From the NCBI GenBank assembly GCA_027488195.1, contig JAIYCD010000258.1, positions 1 through 49,508 of the forward strand: a stretch of DNA of 49,508 nt, in the 5' to 3' direction. Positions within the stretch are counted from its first letter, which is position 1. Every line of letters starts with the position of its first letter. Source of the DNA: Acetobacteraceae bacterium (lineage in GTDB: Bacteria > Pseudomonadota > Alphaproteobacteria > Acetobacterales > Acetobacteraceae). A model generated the notes under the pieces. The model was not told the origin of the DNA. It made no database searches and saw only the letters and a program-made list of their open reading frames with translations. This document shows positions 39,670 through 48,737 of this stretch, in pieces. The translations under genes were made by a program, and so were the position numbers.

Positions 39670-40323
39670 ATGAAGTTCTTTGTGGACACCGCCGATGTCG
39701 CCGAAATCCGTTCCCTCGTGGGCACGGGCTTCCTGGATGGCGTCACCACCAACCCGAGCCTGATCGCCAAGTCCGGCCGCAAGATGAGCGAAGTGATCGC
39801 CGAGATCTGCGCGATCACCGAGGGCCCCGTCTCGGCCGAGGTCACCGCCACCGATCACGAGACCATGCTGAAGGAAGGCCGCTACCTCCGCGGCATTGCG
39901 TCCAATGTCTGCGTGAAGGTGCCGCTGACCGAGGCGGGCCTGCGGACCTGCAAGGTGCTCTCCGACGAGGGCACGCCGGTCAATGTCACGCTCTGCTTCT
40001 CGGCCAACCAGGCGCTGCTGGCGGCCAAGGCGGGGGCGACCTTCATCTCGCCCTTCGTCGGCCGGCTGGACGATATCGGCCAGGACGGCATGGAGCTGAT
40101 CGCCGATGTCGTGCAGATCTACGGCAACTACAATTTCAGGACCGAGGTGCTGGTCGCCTCGATCCGCCACCCCGTGCATGTGCTGCAATCGGCGAAACTC
40201 GGCGCGCATGTCGGCACCATGCCGCCGGCGGTGATCCGCGGCCTGATGAAGCACCCGCTGACCGATCGCGGCCTGGAGGCGTTCCTGGCGGATTGGGCGA
40301 AGACCGGGCAATCCATTTTGTGA
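39670..40323 (+). CDS. fsa: Transaldolase, FSA/TalC type
   Basis: A 217-residue short transaldolase or fructose-6-phosphate aldolase. [14 protein letters not shown] is the standard opening. [13 protein letters not shown] (about residues 24-36) and [13 protein letters not shown] (about 80-92), with the Schiff-base lysine in VKVP, follow, then [33 protein letters not shown] (in pieces). The small decameric type works in the non-oxidative pentose phosphate pathway. Sequence alone does not separate transaldolase from aldolase activity. The start at 39670 is fixed by the family N-terminus. Confidence 0.92.
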   Translation: MKFFVDTADVAEIRSLVGTGFLDGVTTNPSLIAKSGRKMSEVIAEICAITEGPVSAEVTATDHETMLKEGRYLRGIASNVCVKVPLTEAGLRTCKVLSDEGTPVNVTLCFSANQALLAAKAGATFISPFVGRLDDIGQDGMELIADVVQIYGNYNFRTEVLVASIRHPVHVLQSAKLGAHVGTMPPAVIRGLMKHPLTDRGLEAFLADWAKTGQSIL

Positions 40324-40449
40324 TGCCCTCAGACGCCGGGCGGCGGCTCCGCCGCCTTGGCTTCGGAATGCTGAAGCATTCCGCCGGGCCTGTTCGGCCC
40401 GGATTCTTGGAGGACGGCTCTTGTTCTCTTCGTTTGGTCTGGTCTCGCC
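40324..40449. repeat. Hairpin-rich intergenic repeat, copy A
   Basis: The copy begins GCCCTCAGACGCCGGGCG (40325-40342). Three consecutive perfect hairpins follow: 40339-40356 (GGCGGCGG/CCGCCGCC), 40364-40383 (CGGAATGCT/AGCATTCCG) and 40384-40402 (CCGGGCC/GGCCCGG). Together they may end the fsa transcript. The opening 18 bases match copy B at 45069 at 16 positions, and both carry TTGGCTTCG after the first hairpin. Confidence 0.7.
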
Positions 40450-40983
40450 GTGAAGGCGCCTGATCCCGCGGCGGTGGAGGCCTTCCTCCTCGCCCATCCG
40501 GACTTCCTCGCGGAACGGCCGCAGCTCTATGCCATCCTGACGCCACCCCGCCGCGTGCATGGCGAGGTGGTGGCGGACCATATGGCGGCGATGATCCAGG
40601 CCGGGCGGCAGGAATGGCGGGGGTTGCTGGAAGCCGGCCGCACGCGCGGCGCCTTCGCGGCCAAGGTGGCCGAGGCGGTGCTGGCGCTGCTGGCCAATCC
40701 CGATGCCGAGGACTGCCTGCGCCATGAATGGCCCGCGCGCCTCAGCATCGAATCCGCGCGCCTCGTCCCGCTCGTCCCCGGCCCTGCCTTGGTGCTGCGC
40801 GACGTCACGGTGGCCAGCGCCGCCCTGCATGGCGAAGCCGCAGCCCTCATCCAGCGCGAGGCGCTGCTGCGCGTCGGCGAGGCGACGCTGGCGCTGGGCG
40901 CGCGCGAGCCCGCCGATCTGCCGAACGAGCCGGAATCGCTGGCCTTCCTGGCCCGCGCCCTGGCCACCGCGCTGGCGCGATGA
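40450..40983 (+). CDS. DUF484 family protein
   Basis: A 177-residue GAF-like DUF484 protein. The opening VEAFLLAHPDFLAERPQL (about residues 9-26) is the family signature. It is usually encoded directly before xerC, as here, and its function is not established. It has no signal peptide or membrane span. The GTG start at 40450 follows the repeat region; the TGA overlaps the ATG of xerC (ATGA, 40980-40983). Confidence 0.85.
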   Translation: MKAPDPAAVEAFLLAHPDFLAERPQLYAILTPPRRVHGEVVADHMAAMIQAGRQEWRGLLEAGRTRGAFAAKVAEAVLALLANPDAEDCLRHEWPARLSIESARLVPLVPGPALVLRDVTVASAALHGEAAALIQREALLRVGEATLALGAREPADLPNEPESLAFLARALATALAR

Positions 40984-41927
40984 CGGGAACATCCATCCAC
41001 GCCCTGGCGGGCGACGCCGCCCGCGCCGAATTCCTCACCTGGCTCGCCACCGAGCGCCGCGCCAGCCCGCACACGCTCGAAGCCTATGGGCGGGATGTCG
41101 CGGAATTCCTGGGCTTCCTCACGAAGCACCAGGGCGCCGAGCCCGATCTCGCCGCACTCGGCGCGCTGAAGCCCGCCGATCTGCGCAGCTTCCTCGCGCT
41201 GCGCGCGCAGGAGGGGGCGGGCAATGCGACGCGGGCGCGGCAATTGGCCGCCATCCGCAGTTTCCTCCGCTTCCTGGCCCGCCGCCACGGCATCGCGCCG
41301 CTCGCCATCGCCGCCATGCGGGGCCCCAAGCGCGTGCAGCCCGTCCCCCGCGCGCTGAACCGCGCCGATGCGCGCGCCGCCGGCACCGAGATCGGCGATG
41401 TGCACCACCCCGAGCGGCCGGAATTCCAGGCGGCGCGGGACGTGGCACTCTTCACGCTGCTCTATGGCTGCGGGCTGCGCATCAGCGAGGCACTCGGCCT
41501 GAACGTCGCCGAGGCGCCGCTGCCGGGCAGCGATGCCGCGCTGCGCATCCTGGGCAAGGGCGGCAAGACGCGCCTCGTCCCCGTGCTGCCGGTGGTGCGC
41601 CAGGCCATGGCCGGCTGGATGCAATATCGCGGCGGGGCCGGGGCCGATGAGCCGCTTTTCCTGGGCGCCCGCGGCAAGCGGCTCGACCCGGCCGTGGCCC
41701 AGCGCACGCTGCGCGATTACCGCCGCCTGGCTGGCCTGCCCGAGCATGCGACGCCTCACGCCTTGCGCCATTCCTTCGCCACCCATCTGCTGGCGGGCGG
41801 CGCCGATCTGCGCGCGATCCAGGAATTGCTCGGCCATGCCAGCCTCTCCACCACGCAGCGCTATGTGGCCGTGGATGCGGAGGGCCTGCTCGCCACCTGG
41901 CGCATGGCGCATCCCCGCAGCGATTGA
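40980..41927 (+). CDS. xerC: Tyrosine recombinase XerC
   Basis: A 315-residue tyrosine recombinase that, with XerD, resolves chromosome dimers at dif. The N-terminal SAM-like DNA-binding domain covers about residues 14-105 (FLTWLATERRASPHTLEAYGRDV). Catalytic residues are Arg167 (CGLRISE), Lys193 (LGKGGKTR), His260 and Arg263 (HALRHSF), His286 (LGHASLS) and the nucleophile Tyr295 (TQRYVAVD). Length and the DUF484 neighbour favour XerC over XerD or an integrase. No dif-like site was recognised nearby. Confidence 0.92.
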   Translation: MTGTSIHALAGDAARAEFLTWLATERRASPHTLEAYGRDVAEFLGFLTKHQGAEPDLAALGALKPADLRSFLALRAQEGAGNATRARQLAAIRSFLRFLARRHGIAPLAIAAMRGPKRVQPVPRALNRADARAAGTEIGDVHHPERPEFQAARDVALFTLLYGCGLRISEALGLNVAEAPLPGSDAALRILGKGGKTRLVPVLPVVRQAMAGWMQYRGGAGADEPLFLGARGKRLDPAVAQRTLRDYRRLAGLPEHATPHALRHSFATHLLAGGADLRAIQELLGHASLSTTQRYVAVDAEGLLATWRMAHPRSD

Positions 41928-41978
41928 CCGGCCCGCCAGCGGCGGTCAGACTTTGCGGCCCAACATGGAGGCCCCCTC

Positions 41979-42446
41979 ATGCATCGCCGCGCGCTTCTCT
42001 CCCTCGTCCTGGCTCTTCCGGCCTCCATCGCCCTCGCCCACCCGCATCACGACCTGACGGCCGAGCGTGCCGGCCATATCGAGCAGCAGGTCATGGCCTT
42101 CCGCGTCGGCCTGCAGGCCGCGGCGCGCGAGCGGGATATGGCGAAGCTGCGCGACATGTTCGCCCCTTCCTTCACCCACACCCACACGACGGGGAAGGTG
42201 GATGGCCGCGATGCGCGCCTCGTCGCCATCCTGGCCGGCGAGCCGGTGATCGAACTCGCCGCCGTCGAGGAGCTTTCGATCCGCGTGCTGAACTCCGATG
42301 CGGCGGTGATCACCGGCCGCAGCCCGATCCGCAGCATCGCCGAGAACCGCGTCATCCAGGTGCGCTGGGTGCAGATGATGGCGCGGGTGAATGGCGAGTG
42401 GATGCTGGCCGCCAGCCAGGCCACGCGCGTGCCGGAAGGCGTGTGA
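41979..42446 (+). CDS. Secreted SnoaL/DUF4440-like protein
   Basis: A 155-residue protein with a signal peptide (MHRRALLSLVLALPASIALA, cleavage near residue 20). The mature part resembles the NTF2-like DUF4440 fold: FRVGLQAAARERDMAKLRDMFAPSFTHTHTTGKVDGRDARLVAI, then VRWVQMMARVNGEWMLAASQATRV (in pieces). The cone-shaped fold binds small ligands, but no catalytic set is visible. It is likely periplasmic. It overlaps the following membrane protein gene by 4 bp, so the two probably work together; function unknown. Confidence 0.72.
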   Translation: MHRRALLSLVLALPASIALAHPHHDLTAERAGHIEQQVMAFRVGLQAAARERDMAKLRDMFAPSFTHTHTTGKVDGRDARLVAILAGEPVIELAAVEELSIRVLNSDAAVITGRSPIRSIAENRVIQVRWVQMMARVNGEWMLAASQATRVPEGV

Positions 42447-42952
42447 GCGAGGCCCATCCCCGCGGCCTGAAGGCCCGCCTCCTCCATGAGTTGGAGCAAT
42501 ACGGGACGATCTTCGCCTATCTCTACGCCTCCTTCGCCGCCGTCATCTTCTACCGCGATGCCGTGCTGCAGGCGCAGGGCATCGCCTATGGCGCCTATGG
42601 CTTCGCGCTGGTGAAGGCGCTGGTGCTGGCGAAGTTCATGGTGCTGGGCCACGCCGCCCGGCTGGGTGAGCGGCTGCGCGGGCAGCGGCTCTTCGTGAGT
42701 GTGCTGTACCGCGCCTCGCTCTTCATGGTGATGCTCATCGCCTTCAGCCTGATCGAGGAGACGGTGGTCGCCCTGCTGCATGGCCGCGGCGTGGCGGAAG
42801 CCATCCGCGCGATGGCGGATGGATCGCTGCGCGAGAAATTCGCCTACGCCATCCTGCTCTGGGTGATCCTGCTGCCCTATTTCGTGCTGCGCGTGATCGG
42901 CGAGGTTCTGGGCAAGGGCGAGCTGAAGCGGATCTTCTTCGGGCGGGTGTAG
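42443..42952 (+). CDS. Small multi-span membrane protein
   Basis: A 169-residue protein that I do not recognise. Hydrophobic segments lie at about residues 23-40 (YGTIFAYLYASFAAVIFY), 57-72 (GFALVKALVLAKFMVLG), 91-110 (LYRASLFMVMLIAFSLI) and 135-155 (YAILLWVILLPYFVLRVIG), so about four spans. The basic C-terminus is KGELKRIFFGRV. The GTG start at 42443 overlaps the stop of the secreted protein upstream. Frame use before it is only shadow. It ends 7 bp from the convergent amidohydrolase. Confidence 0.7.
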   Translation: MSEAHPRGLKARLLHELEQYGTIFAYLYASFAAVIFYRDAVLQAQGIAYGAYGFALVKALVLAKFMVLGHAARLGERLRGQRLFVSVLYRASLFMVMLIAFSLIEETVVALLHGRGVAEAIRAMADGSLREKFAYAILLWVILLPYFVLRVIGEVLGKGELKRIFFGRV

Positions 42953-42959
42953 GCGGGCG

Positions 42960-44195
42960 TCAGCGGTTGGCGCGCGCCACCACCGCCTCGAACAGCACCT
43001 GGCAGCCGGCTTCGGCTTCCTCGGGCAGGATGCTCTCCGCCTCATTGTGGCTGAGGCCATCCTTGCAGGGGGTGAAGATCATCGCCGCCGGCACGCGGCG
43101 CGCCACATAGACGGCGTCATGCCCCGCACCCGAGATGATCTCCCGCGCCGGATAACCGAGCCGCGCGGCGGCCTGGCGCACGAGGTCCACGCAAGCGGGA
43201 TCGAAGGGCTGGGCGGGAATGTCGAAGAGCTTCGTCAGTTCCAGCCGGCAGCCATTCTGCGCGACCAGCGCCGCGGCCTCGTCCGGGAAGCGCGCCATCA
43301 GCGCCTGCACCTGAGCGTCATCCGGGTGGCGGAATTCGATGCTGAAGCGCACCTCGCCGGGGACCACGTTGCGGCTGTTGGGAAGGACCTGGAGCTGGCC
43401 GACGGTTCCGCGCCCGTCTTCCCCACGCTCGCGCATCAGCTCGTCCACCAGCGCGATCACGCGCGCGGCGGCCACCAGCGCATCGCGCCGGGTGGAGGGC
43501 GGCGTGGTGCCGGCATGGGCGTCCTGGCCGGTGATCACGGCGTCATACCAGACCTGGCCCTGCGCGCCGGTGACGATGCCGATCTGCTTGCCCTCGCGCT
43601 CCAGGATCGGGCCCTGCTCGATATGCAGCTCGAAATAGGCATCGGCCGGGAAGGGGGCGGCGGGGTGGGCGCCCTTGTAGCCGATGGAGTCCAGCGCCTG
43701 GCTGACATTGGTGCCCTCGGTGTCGGTGAAGCCATAGGCTTCCTCCAGCCCGAAGATGCCGGCCCAGACGCCGCTGCCCATCAATGAATGGCCGAAGCGG
43801 CTGCCTTCCTCATCCGTCCAGTTCACCAGCTCGATCGGCGCCTCGGTGGTGATGTTGAGGTCGTTGAGCGAGCGCATGACCTCGAGCCCCGCGATCACGC
43901 CCAGCGCGCCGTCGAACTTGCCGCCCGTCGGCTGGCTGTCGAGGTGGCTGCCCAGCAGCACGGGCAGGCGCTTCGGGTCGCGGCCCGCGCGCCTGGCGAA
44001 CATGTTGCCCATGGCGTCCACGCGCATCGTCAGGCCCAGTTCCTCGCACCATTGGGTGAAGCGCTGGCGACCGGCCTTGTCCACCTCGGTCAGCGTCAGG
44101 CGCTTCACGCCGCCCTTGGGTGTCGCGCCGATCTCGGCCATGGCCATGAGGGTGTCCCACAGGCGTGGGCCGTTGATCTTCTGGTTCGTGCTCAT
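42960..44195 (-). CDS. M20-family Zn-dependent amidohydrolase (carbamoylase/allantoate type)
   Basis: A 411-residue hydantoinase/carbamoylase-type hydrolase. Metal ligands appear in GSHLDSQPTGGKFDGALGV (His and Asp; about residues 81-99), NWTDEEGSRF (Glu pair; about 122-131), YFELHIEQGPILE (His; about 188-200) and KDGLSHNEAE (His near the end). HAGTTPPSTRRDAL is the dimerisation-domain substrate segment. Relatives split N-carbamoyl-amino acids, allantoate or ureidoglycolate. The substrate here is unknown. ATG 44195 fits the family start; the longer open frame is non-conserved. It is divergent from the class II aldolase gene, with 81 bp between. Confidence 0.87.
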   Translation of the reverse strand: MSTNQKINGPRLWDTLMAMAEIGATPKGGVKRLTLTEVDKAGRQRFTQWCEELGLTMRVDAMGNMFARRAGRDPKRLPVLLGSHLDSQPTGGKFDGALGVIAGLEVMRSLNDLNITTEAPIELVNWTDEEGSRFGHSLMGSGVWAGIFGLEEAYGFTDTEGTNVSQALDSIGYKGAHPAAPFPADAYFELHIEQGPILEREGKQIGIVTGAQGQVWYDAVITGQDAHAGTTPPSTRRDALVAAARVIALVDELMRERGEDGRGTVGQLQVLPNSRNVVPGEVRFSIEFRHPDDAQVQALMARFPDEAAALVAQNGCRLELTKLFDIPAQPFDPACVDLVRQAAARLGYPAREIISGAGHDAVYVARRVPAAMIFTPCKDGLSHNEAESILPEEAEAGCQVLFEAVVARANR

Positions 44196-44276
44196 GCCGG
44201 AAAGATAGCCGGAAATCCGCTGCCCGGAAATCGGCCATCCCTTGCCCCATGGCCGCGCTCCTGCAACTGATAGGCC

Positions 44277-45062
44277 ATGGCACACGCACTCGACACCGCG
44301 ACACCCGCCCTGCTCCGCAACTCCGATCTGGATCGCCCTGAGGTGCGCCAGGCGCGGATCGACCTGGCCGCCTGCTTCCGCATGGCGGCGAAGCTCGGCC
44401 TGCAGGAGGGCATCTGCAACCATTTCTCGCTGGTCGTCCCCGGTCGCGACGACCTGATGCTGGTAAACCCCTATGGCCATGCCTTCGCGGAGGTCACGGC
44501 CTCCAGCCTCGTCATCTGCGATTTCGAGGGACGCGTGGTGGCCGGGAACGGCGTGCCGGAGGCGACGGCCTTCTACATCCACGCCCGCCTCCATCTGAAG
44601 CATCCGCGCGCCAAGGCCGCGTTTCACACCCACATGCCCAATGCCACCGCGCTCGCGATGCTGGAGGGGCCGCCGCTCGTCTGGGCCGGGCAGACGGCGC
44701 TGAAATTCTACGGCCGCACCTTGGTGGACGAGGATTACAACGGCCTCGCCTTGGACGAGCAGGAGGGTGACCGCATCGCGGCCGCGCTCGGCGATGCCGA
44801 TATCGTCTTCATGAAGAATCACGGCGTGATGGTGGTGGGCCCGAGCGTGGCCGAGGCCTGGGATGACCTCTACTACCTGGAGCGCGCGGCCGAGGTGCAG
44901 CGCCTGGCGATGACCACGGGCCGCGTGCTGAAGCCCGTGCCCGAGGCGGTGGCCCGCGCCACCTATGAACAGATGCGCGAGGGCGACCGCGAAAGCGCGC
45001 GCCTGCATCTGGAGAGCATCAAGCGGCAGCTCATGAAGGAGCAGCCCGACTTCGCGGATTGA
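44277..45062 (+). CDS. Class II aldolase/adducin family protein
   Basis: A 261-residue zinc-type aldolase fold. The domain begins at about residue 25 (ARIDLAACFRMAAKLGLQEGICNHFSLVVPG). FHTHMPNATAL (about 117-127) supplies the His-x-His zinc ligands, and MKNHGVMVVGPS (about 178-189) the third histidine. Family members include L-fuculose-phosphate aldolase, ribulose-5-phosphate epimerase and adducins. No specific substrate can be given. The gene ends where intergenic repeat copy B begins. Confidence 0.85.
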   Translation: MAHALDTATPALLRNSDLDRPEVRQARIDLAACFRMAAKLGLQEGICNHFSLVVPGRDDLMLVNPYGHAFAEVTASSLVICDFEGRVVAGNGVPEATAFYIHARLHLKHPRAKAAFHTHMPNATALAMLEGPPLVWAGQTALKFYGRTLVDEDYNGLALDEQEGDRIAAALGDADIVFMKNHGVMVVGPSVAEAWDDLYYLERAAEVQRLAMTTGRVLKPVPEAVARATYEQMREGDRESARLHLESIKRQLMKEQPDFAD

Positions 45063-45241
45063 TGTGATGCCCTCAAGCGCCGGGCGAAGATGTTTTCCGC
45101 CCTCAAGCGCCGGGCGCCGCCTCCTGCGGCTTGGCTTCGCCGCGCGGCTGTTGCGCGGGGCGGTTGACCCAGTTGGGCGGCGCCGCGCGCCTTGCGCGCG
45201 GATTGGGCGTTGATGTGACCTCAGGCGGCGGGCGTGGGCCC
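45063..45241. repeat. Hairpin-rich intergenic repeat, copy B with internal duplication
   Basis: GCCCTCAAGCGCCGGGCG occurs twice exactly (45069-45086 and 45099-45116), 30 bp apart. It is followed by a GCCGC/GCGGC hairpin, TTGGCTTCGC, and a perfect 8-bp hairpin CCGCGCGC/GCGCGCGG (45183-45201). A further degenerate start, ACCTCAGGCGGCGGGCG, lies at 45218-45234. The segment is related to copy A at 40325. Confidence 0.75.
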
Positions 45242-46831
45242 TCAGTAGCGCTGCGCGGCCTCGACGGCGCTGAGCGCATCCAGGATCAGCGCCTGCTGCG
45301 TCGCACGGAAGCGCGCCTCGTCCCGCGTCAGGATCTGCGCGGTGATCTCGATGCCGATATTGGCGCGGCCGATCTCCGCCACATGCACGCGCGGCCAGCC
45401 GGGCGCGGTCTCGACCAGCGGCTCGGCCGCCACGCGGCGCTGGATTTCCTCGACCAGGGCCGCGATCCGCCCGGCCGGCATGTCGCGCGGCGCAGGCAGC
45501 GTGTGCTGGAAGATCCAGCGGTCCCGCGCCGAGAGGTTGGTCACATGCACCTTCGCGAGATCGGCATTGGGAATGCTGGTGAGTGAGCCGTCCGGCCCGC
45601 GGATCTGGCTGGAGCGCGGCCCGATCGAGATCACCACGCCGCGCGCCGTGCCGAAGGCGATGGTGTCGCCCACGCGGAAGGGCCGGTCGGCGAAGATGGA
45701 AATGCCGCCGAGCAGGTTCTCGACCGTGGCCTGCGCGGCCAGCGCCAGCGCCAGGCCGCCGATGCTGACGCCGGCCAGGAGGCCCAGCGCCGACACGCCC
45801 GCCTCATTGGCGCCGAGCACGATGAAGGTCGCCGCCGCCAGGAGCGAGCAGACCCGCGCCAGCAGCCGCAGCAGGTTCGCGTCATAGACCCTGGCCGGGA
45901 AGCTGGGTGCGGCGATGATCGCCTCCGCCACCAGCCAGCAGGCCGCCCATGCCCCCCAGGCCGCGGCCAGATAAAAGGCGAAACTGTTGAAGAGCAGCCC
46001 CGCATCGGACAGCCCGCCCACCAGCACGATGTGCCAGGTGATGAAGCGATAGGCGAGTTCGAGCAGCAGCATGAAGACCATGGCTGCCGAGAGCATCCCC
46101 AGATGCCGCCGCCATGGCACCGCGCCCTTGGTCATGCGCAGCACGACGCGCAGGCAGGCGAGGCCCAGCAGCACGGCCGTCAGCAGCGTGAGGAAGGTCA
46201 GCAGCACCTTCCAGGCCGGGGAGCCCAGCAGGTCCCATTGCAGCGGGCCCGGCAGGCTGGCCGGTGGCAGCCAGGCCAGCAGGGGGCCGGTGAAGCTGCG
46301 CTGGGCCTCGGCCCAGTCGGTGATGGTGACCGGCCTCAGCGGCGGCAGACCGTCCACGCCGGCGCGGAATTCCGGCAGCCGGGTCAAGGTTTCCGCCGAG
46401 AAGACCCAGTTCCGCCCGTCCGGCCCCTCGGGGACGCGGATCAGCCGGATCTCCGTGCCGGGAATGGCCCAGCGCGTCGCTCGCGGGTCCACTGGTGGGG
46501 TGGCGGGGTCCAGCTCGGGCAGGCGGTTCAGGATGTCGGCCAGCAGGCCGAAGGACATCGCGCCATGCTTGAGGCGCGTGACCGGCGGCGCGTCCCTGAG
46601 GTCGAGCAATTCGCGGCCCGCGCGGCTCAGCGCCCGGCTTAGCGCCACTTCCGTCGTGGTGCTGGGGGCGTTGAGATAGGCCAGGAACAGCGTCTCGACG
46701 CGCTTCACCTCGCCCCGGAATGCGGCCACGGTCGCCTGCGGGGTAGAGGTATCGAGCTCCGCCAGCAGCGCGGCGGAGGCCGGCAGGCTTGGCATGAGCC
46801 AGGCGAGCAGGAGAAAGACCCAGCGCTGCAA
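45242..46831 (-). CDS. MscS-family mechanosensitive channel
   Basis: A 529-residue MscS-like channel. It has a signal peptide (MQRWVFLLLAWLMPSLPASA, residues 1-20), a periplasmic domain to about residue 205, and about five membrane spans from about 208 onward. The pore helix is LLAGVSIGGLALALAAQATVENLLGGI (in pieces, about 353-380), followed by the beta domain FADRPFRVGDTIAFGTARGVVISIGPRSSQIRGPDGSLTSIPNADL (in pieces). It opens under membrane tension to release solutes. The extra periplasmic part is typical of larger MscS relatives. It lies 71 bp downstream of the DEAD-box helicase gene in the same orientation. Confidence 0.88.
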   Translation of the reverse strand: MQRWVFLLLAWLMPSLPASAALLAELDTSTPQATVAAFRGEVKRVETLFLAYLNAPSTTTEVALSRALSRAGRELLDLRDAPPVTRLKHGAMSFGLLADILNRLPELDPATPPVDPRATRWAIPGTEIRLIRVPEGPDGRNWVFSAETLTRLPEFRAGVDGLPPLRPVTITDWAEAQRSFTGPLLAWLPPASLPGPLQWDLLGSPAWKVLLTFLTLLTAVLLGLACLRVVLRMTKGAVPWRRHLGMLSAAMVFMLLLELAYRFITWHIVLVGGLSDAGLLFNSFAFYLAAAWGAWAACWLVAEAIIAAPSFPARVYDANLLRLLARVCSLLAAATFIVLGANEAGVSALGLLAGVSIGGLALALAAQATVENLLGGISIFADRPFRVGDTIAFGTARGVVISIGPRSSQIRGPDGSLTSIPNADLAKVHVTNLSARDRWIFQHTLPAPRDMPAGRIAALVEEIQRRVAAEPLVETAPGWPRVHVAEIGRANIGIEITAQILTRDEARFRATQQALILDALSAVEAAQRY

Positions 46832-46902
46832 GGCCTAAGCCCCCCCCCTCGGTTTCTATTGCGGTCGATCTTCCGTCCGCACGCGGTGGTTGTCGAGCGA
46901 CC

Positions 46903-48612
46903 TCAGCTGCGCCGGGGCGCCGGGCGCTTGTTGCCGGCATAGGGGCGCTTGGGCGGCCCCCCCGCGGGTGCGCCGTAAGGCGGGCCACGGCGGGCCGGGC
47001 CTTCCTGCGGGGCCTCGGCGGCTTCGACCTTGATGTGGGCATCGTCCCGGCCGGGCTTGGAGGCGGCATGGGCGAAGCGGGCGGCGGCATAGGGGGCCAC
47101 CTCGAAGCGCGTCTCGCGGTCCAGGATGCGGATGCGGCCGATCTCCTCGCGCGTCACATGGCCGCGATGGCAGAGGAAGGGCAGGATCCAGCGCGGGTCG
47201 GCATCGTTGCTGCGGCCCACATTCATGCGGAACCACACGCCCTCGCCCACCTCGGTGGGCGCGGGCATGCCGCGGGGCTGCGGCTCGGGGCGGGCCTGGG
47301 CGGCGGCGAGTTCCTCGGGTGCCGGCAGGTGCGCCCGCAGCTGCTTGACCAGCGCGGCGGCGATCGCCTCGGCCGAGCGGCCTTCCAGCAGGCGGCGGCC
47401 CAGCGCCAGGTCCCGCTCATCGGCCTCGGCCTCCAGCATCTCGATGCCGGTGGCGAGGATGCGCTCGCCATCCTTGGCGTGGATGTCGTCCGCCGTCGGC
47501 GCGCCGGACCAGGCGGCCTGGAGCTTGGCGGCCTGCAGCAGGCGCTCCGCAATCCGGCGGCGGTTATGCGGGACGATCAGCGCCGAGATGCCCTTCTTGC
47601 CCGCGCGGCCGGTGCGGCCCGAGCGGTGCAGCAGGGTTTCGGGGTCATTGGGCAGGTCGGCATGGATGACGAGCGCCAGATCCGGCAGGTCGAGCCCGCG
47701 CGCGGCCACGTCGGTGGCCACGCAGACGCGGGCGCGGCCGTCGCGCAGGCCCTGCATGGCGCGCGTGCGCTCGGCCTGGGAGAGCTCGCCCGAGAGCGCC
47801 ACGGCCGAAAAGCCGCGCTCCACCAGATTGCCGTGCAGGCGGGAGACGGCGGCGCGCGTCGTGCAGAAGACGATGGCGGTGCGCGGGTCGAGGAAGCGCA
47901 GGGTGTTCACCACCGCGCGCTCCATCTCGCCCGGCGCCACCGACAGCGCCCGGTATTCGATGTCGCTGTGCTGCTTGCCCTCATTGGTGGCCGCGATGCG
48001 CAGCGCATCCTTCTGGAAGCCCTTGGCCAGCTGCGCGATGCCGCGCGGCACGGTGGCGGAGAAGAGCAGCGTCCGGCGCTCGGCCGGCATGGTCTCGAGG
48101 ATGGCTTCGAGATCCTCGCGGAAGCCGAGGTCGAGCATCTCATCCGCCTCGTCCAGCACCACGGCGCGGATGGTCTGCGGCTTGAGATTGCCGCGCTCCA
48201 GGTGGTCGCGCAGGCGGCCGGGCGTGCCGACGACGATGTGGGCGCCATGGGCGAGCTGCCGGCGCTCGGTCATCGGGTCCATGCCGCCGACGCAGGCGAC
48301 GATGCGACCGCCCGCCTTGGCGTAGAGCCAGGTGAGTTCGACCTGCACCTGGAGGGCCAGTTCGCGCGTGGGGGCGACGACGAGGGCGAGCGGTGTCGCG
48401 GAATGGCCGAGGCGCTCGGCCCCGGCCAGCACCTCGCCCGCGATGGCGAGGCCATAGGCGACGGTCTTGCCGGAGCCGGTCTGGGCGGAGACCAGCAGGT
48501 CCCGCCCGGCGGTCGCGGGCTCCAGCACGGCGGCCTGCACGGCGGTCGGCTCGGCATAGCCGCGTTCGGCCAGGGTGGTTGCCAGCGGGCCGGCGAGGTC
48601 AGGGAAGGGCAT
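46903..48612 (-). CDS. DEAD-box RNA helicase, DbpA/CsdA-like
   Basis: A 569-residue DEAD-box helicase. Q motif GYAEPTAVQ (about residues 18-26), motif I SAQTGSGKT (about 42-50), PTRELA, TPGR, motif II DEAD (about 152-155), SAT, and motif VI HRSGRTGRAGKKG (about 316-328). After residue 410 comes a DbpA-type RNA-binding domain (VWFRMNVGRSNDADPRWILPFLCHRG), then a Gly/Pro/Arg-rich tail. DbpA and CsdA act in 50S ribosome assembly and cold growth. ATG 48612 is the family start; the frame upstream is non-conserved leader. Confidence 0.9.
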   Translation of the reverse strand: MPFPDLAGPLATTLAERGYAEPTAVQAAVLEPATAGRDLLVSAQTGSGKTVAYGLAIAGEVLAGAERLGHSATPLALVVAPTRELALQVQVELTWLYAKAGGRIVACVGGMDPMTERRQLAHGAHIVVGTPGRLRDHLERGNLKPQTIRAVVLDEADEMLDLGFREDLEAILETMPAERRTLLFSATVPRGIAQLAKGFQKDALRIAATNEGKQHSDIEYRALSVAPGEMERAVVNTLRFLDPRTAIVFCTTRAAVSRLHGNLVERGFSAVALSGELSQAERTRAMQGLRDGRARVCVATDVAARGLDLPDLALVIHADLPNDPETLLHRSGRTGRAGKKGISALIVPHNRRRIAERLLQAAKLQAAWSGAPTADDIHAKDGERILATGIEMLEAEADERDLALGRRLLEGRSAEAIAAALVKQLRAHLPAPEELAAAQARPEPQPRGMPAPTEVGEGVWFRMNVGRSNDADPRWILPFLCHRGHVTREEIGRIRILDRETRFEVAPYAAARFAHAASKPGRDDAHIKVEAAEAPQEGPARRGPPYGAPAGGPPKRPYAGNKRPAPRRS

Positions 48613-48737
48613 GAGAAATCCTGGTAAAGCGTATTCAAGCCAGGCGGAACCGACTGGCATCGCAAAGCTGCGAGAAAACAAAGCTTGAGCCCGCTGTCGG
48701 GCTGGAGCGCAACGAGGCCGGCCCGGGCGCGGAGGCC

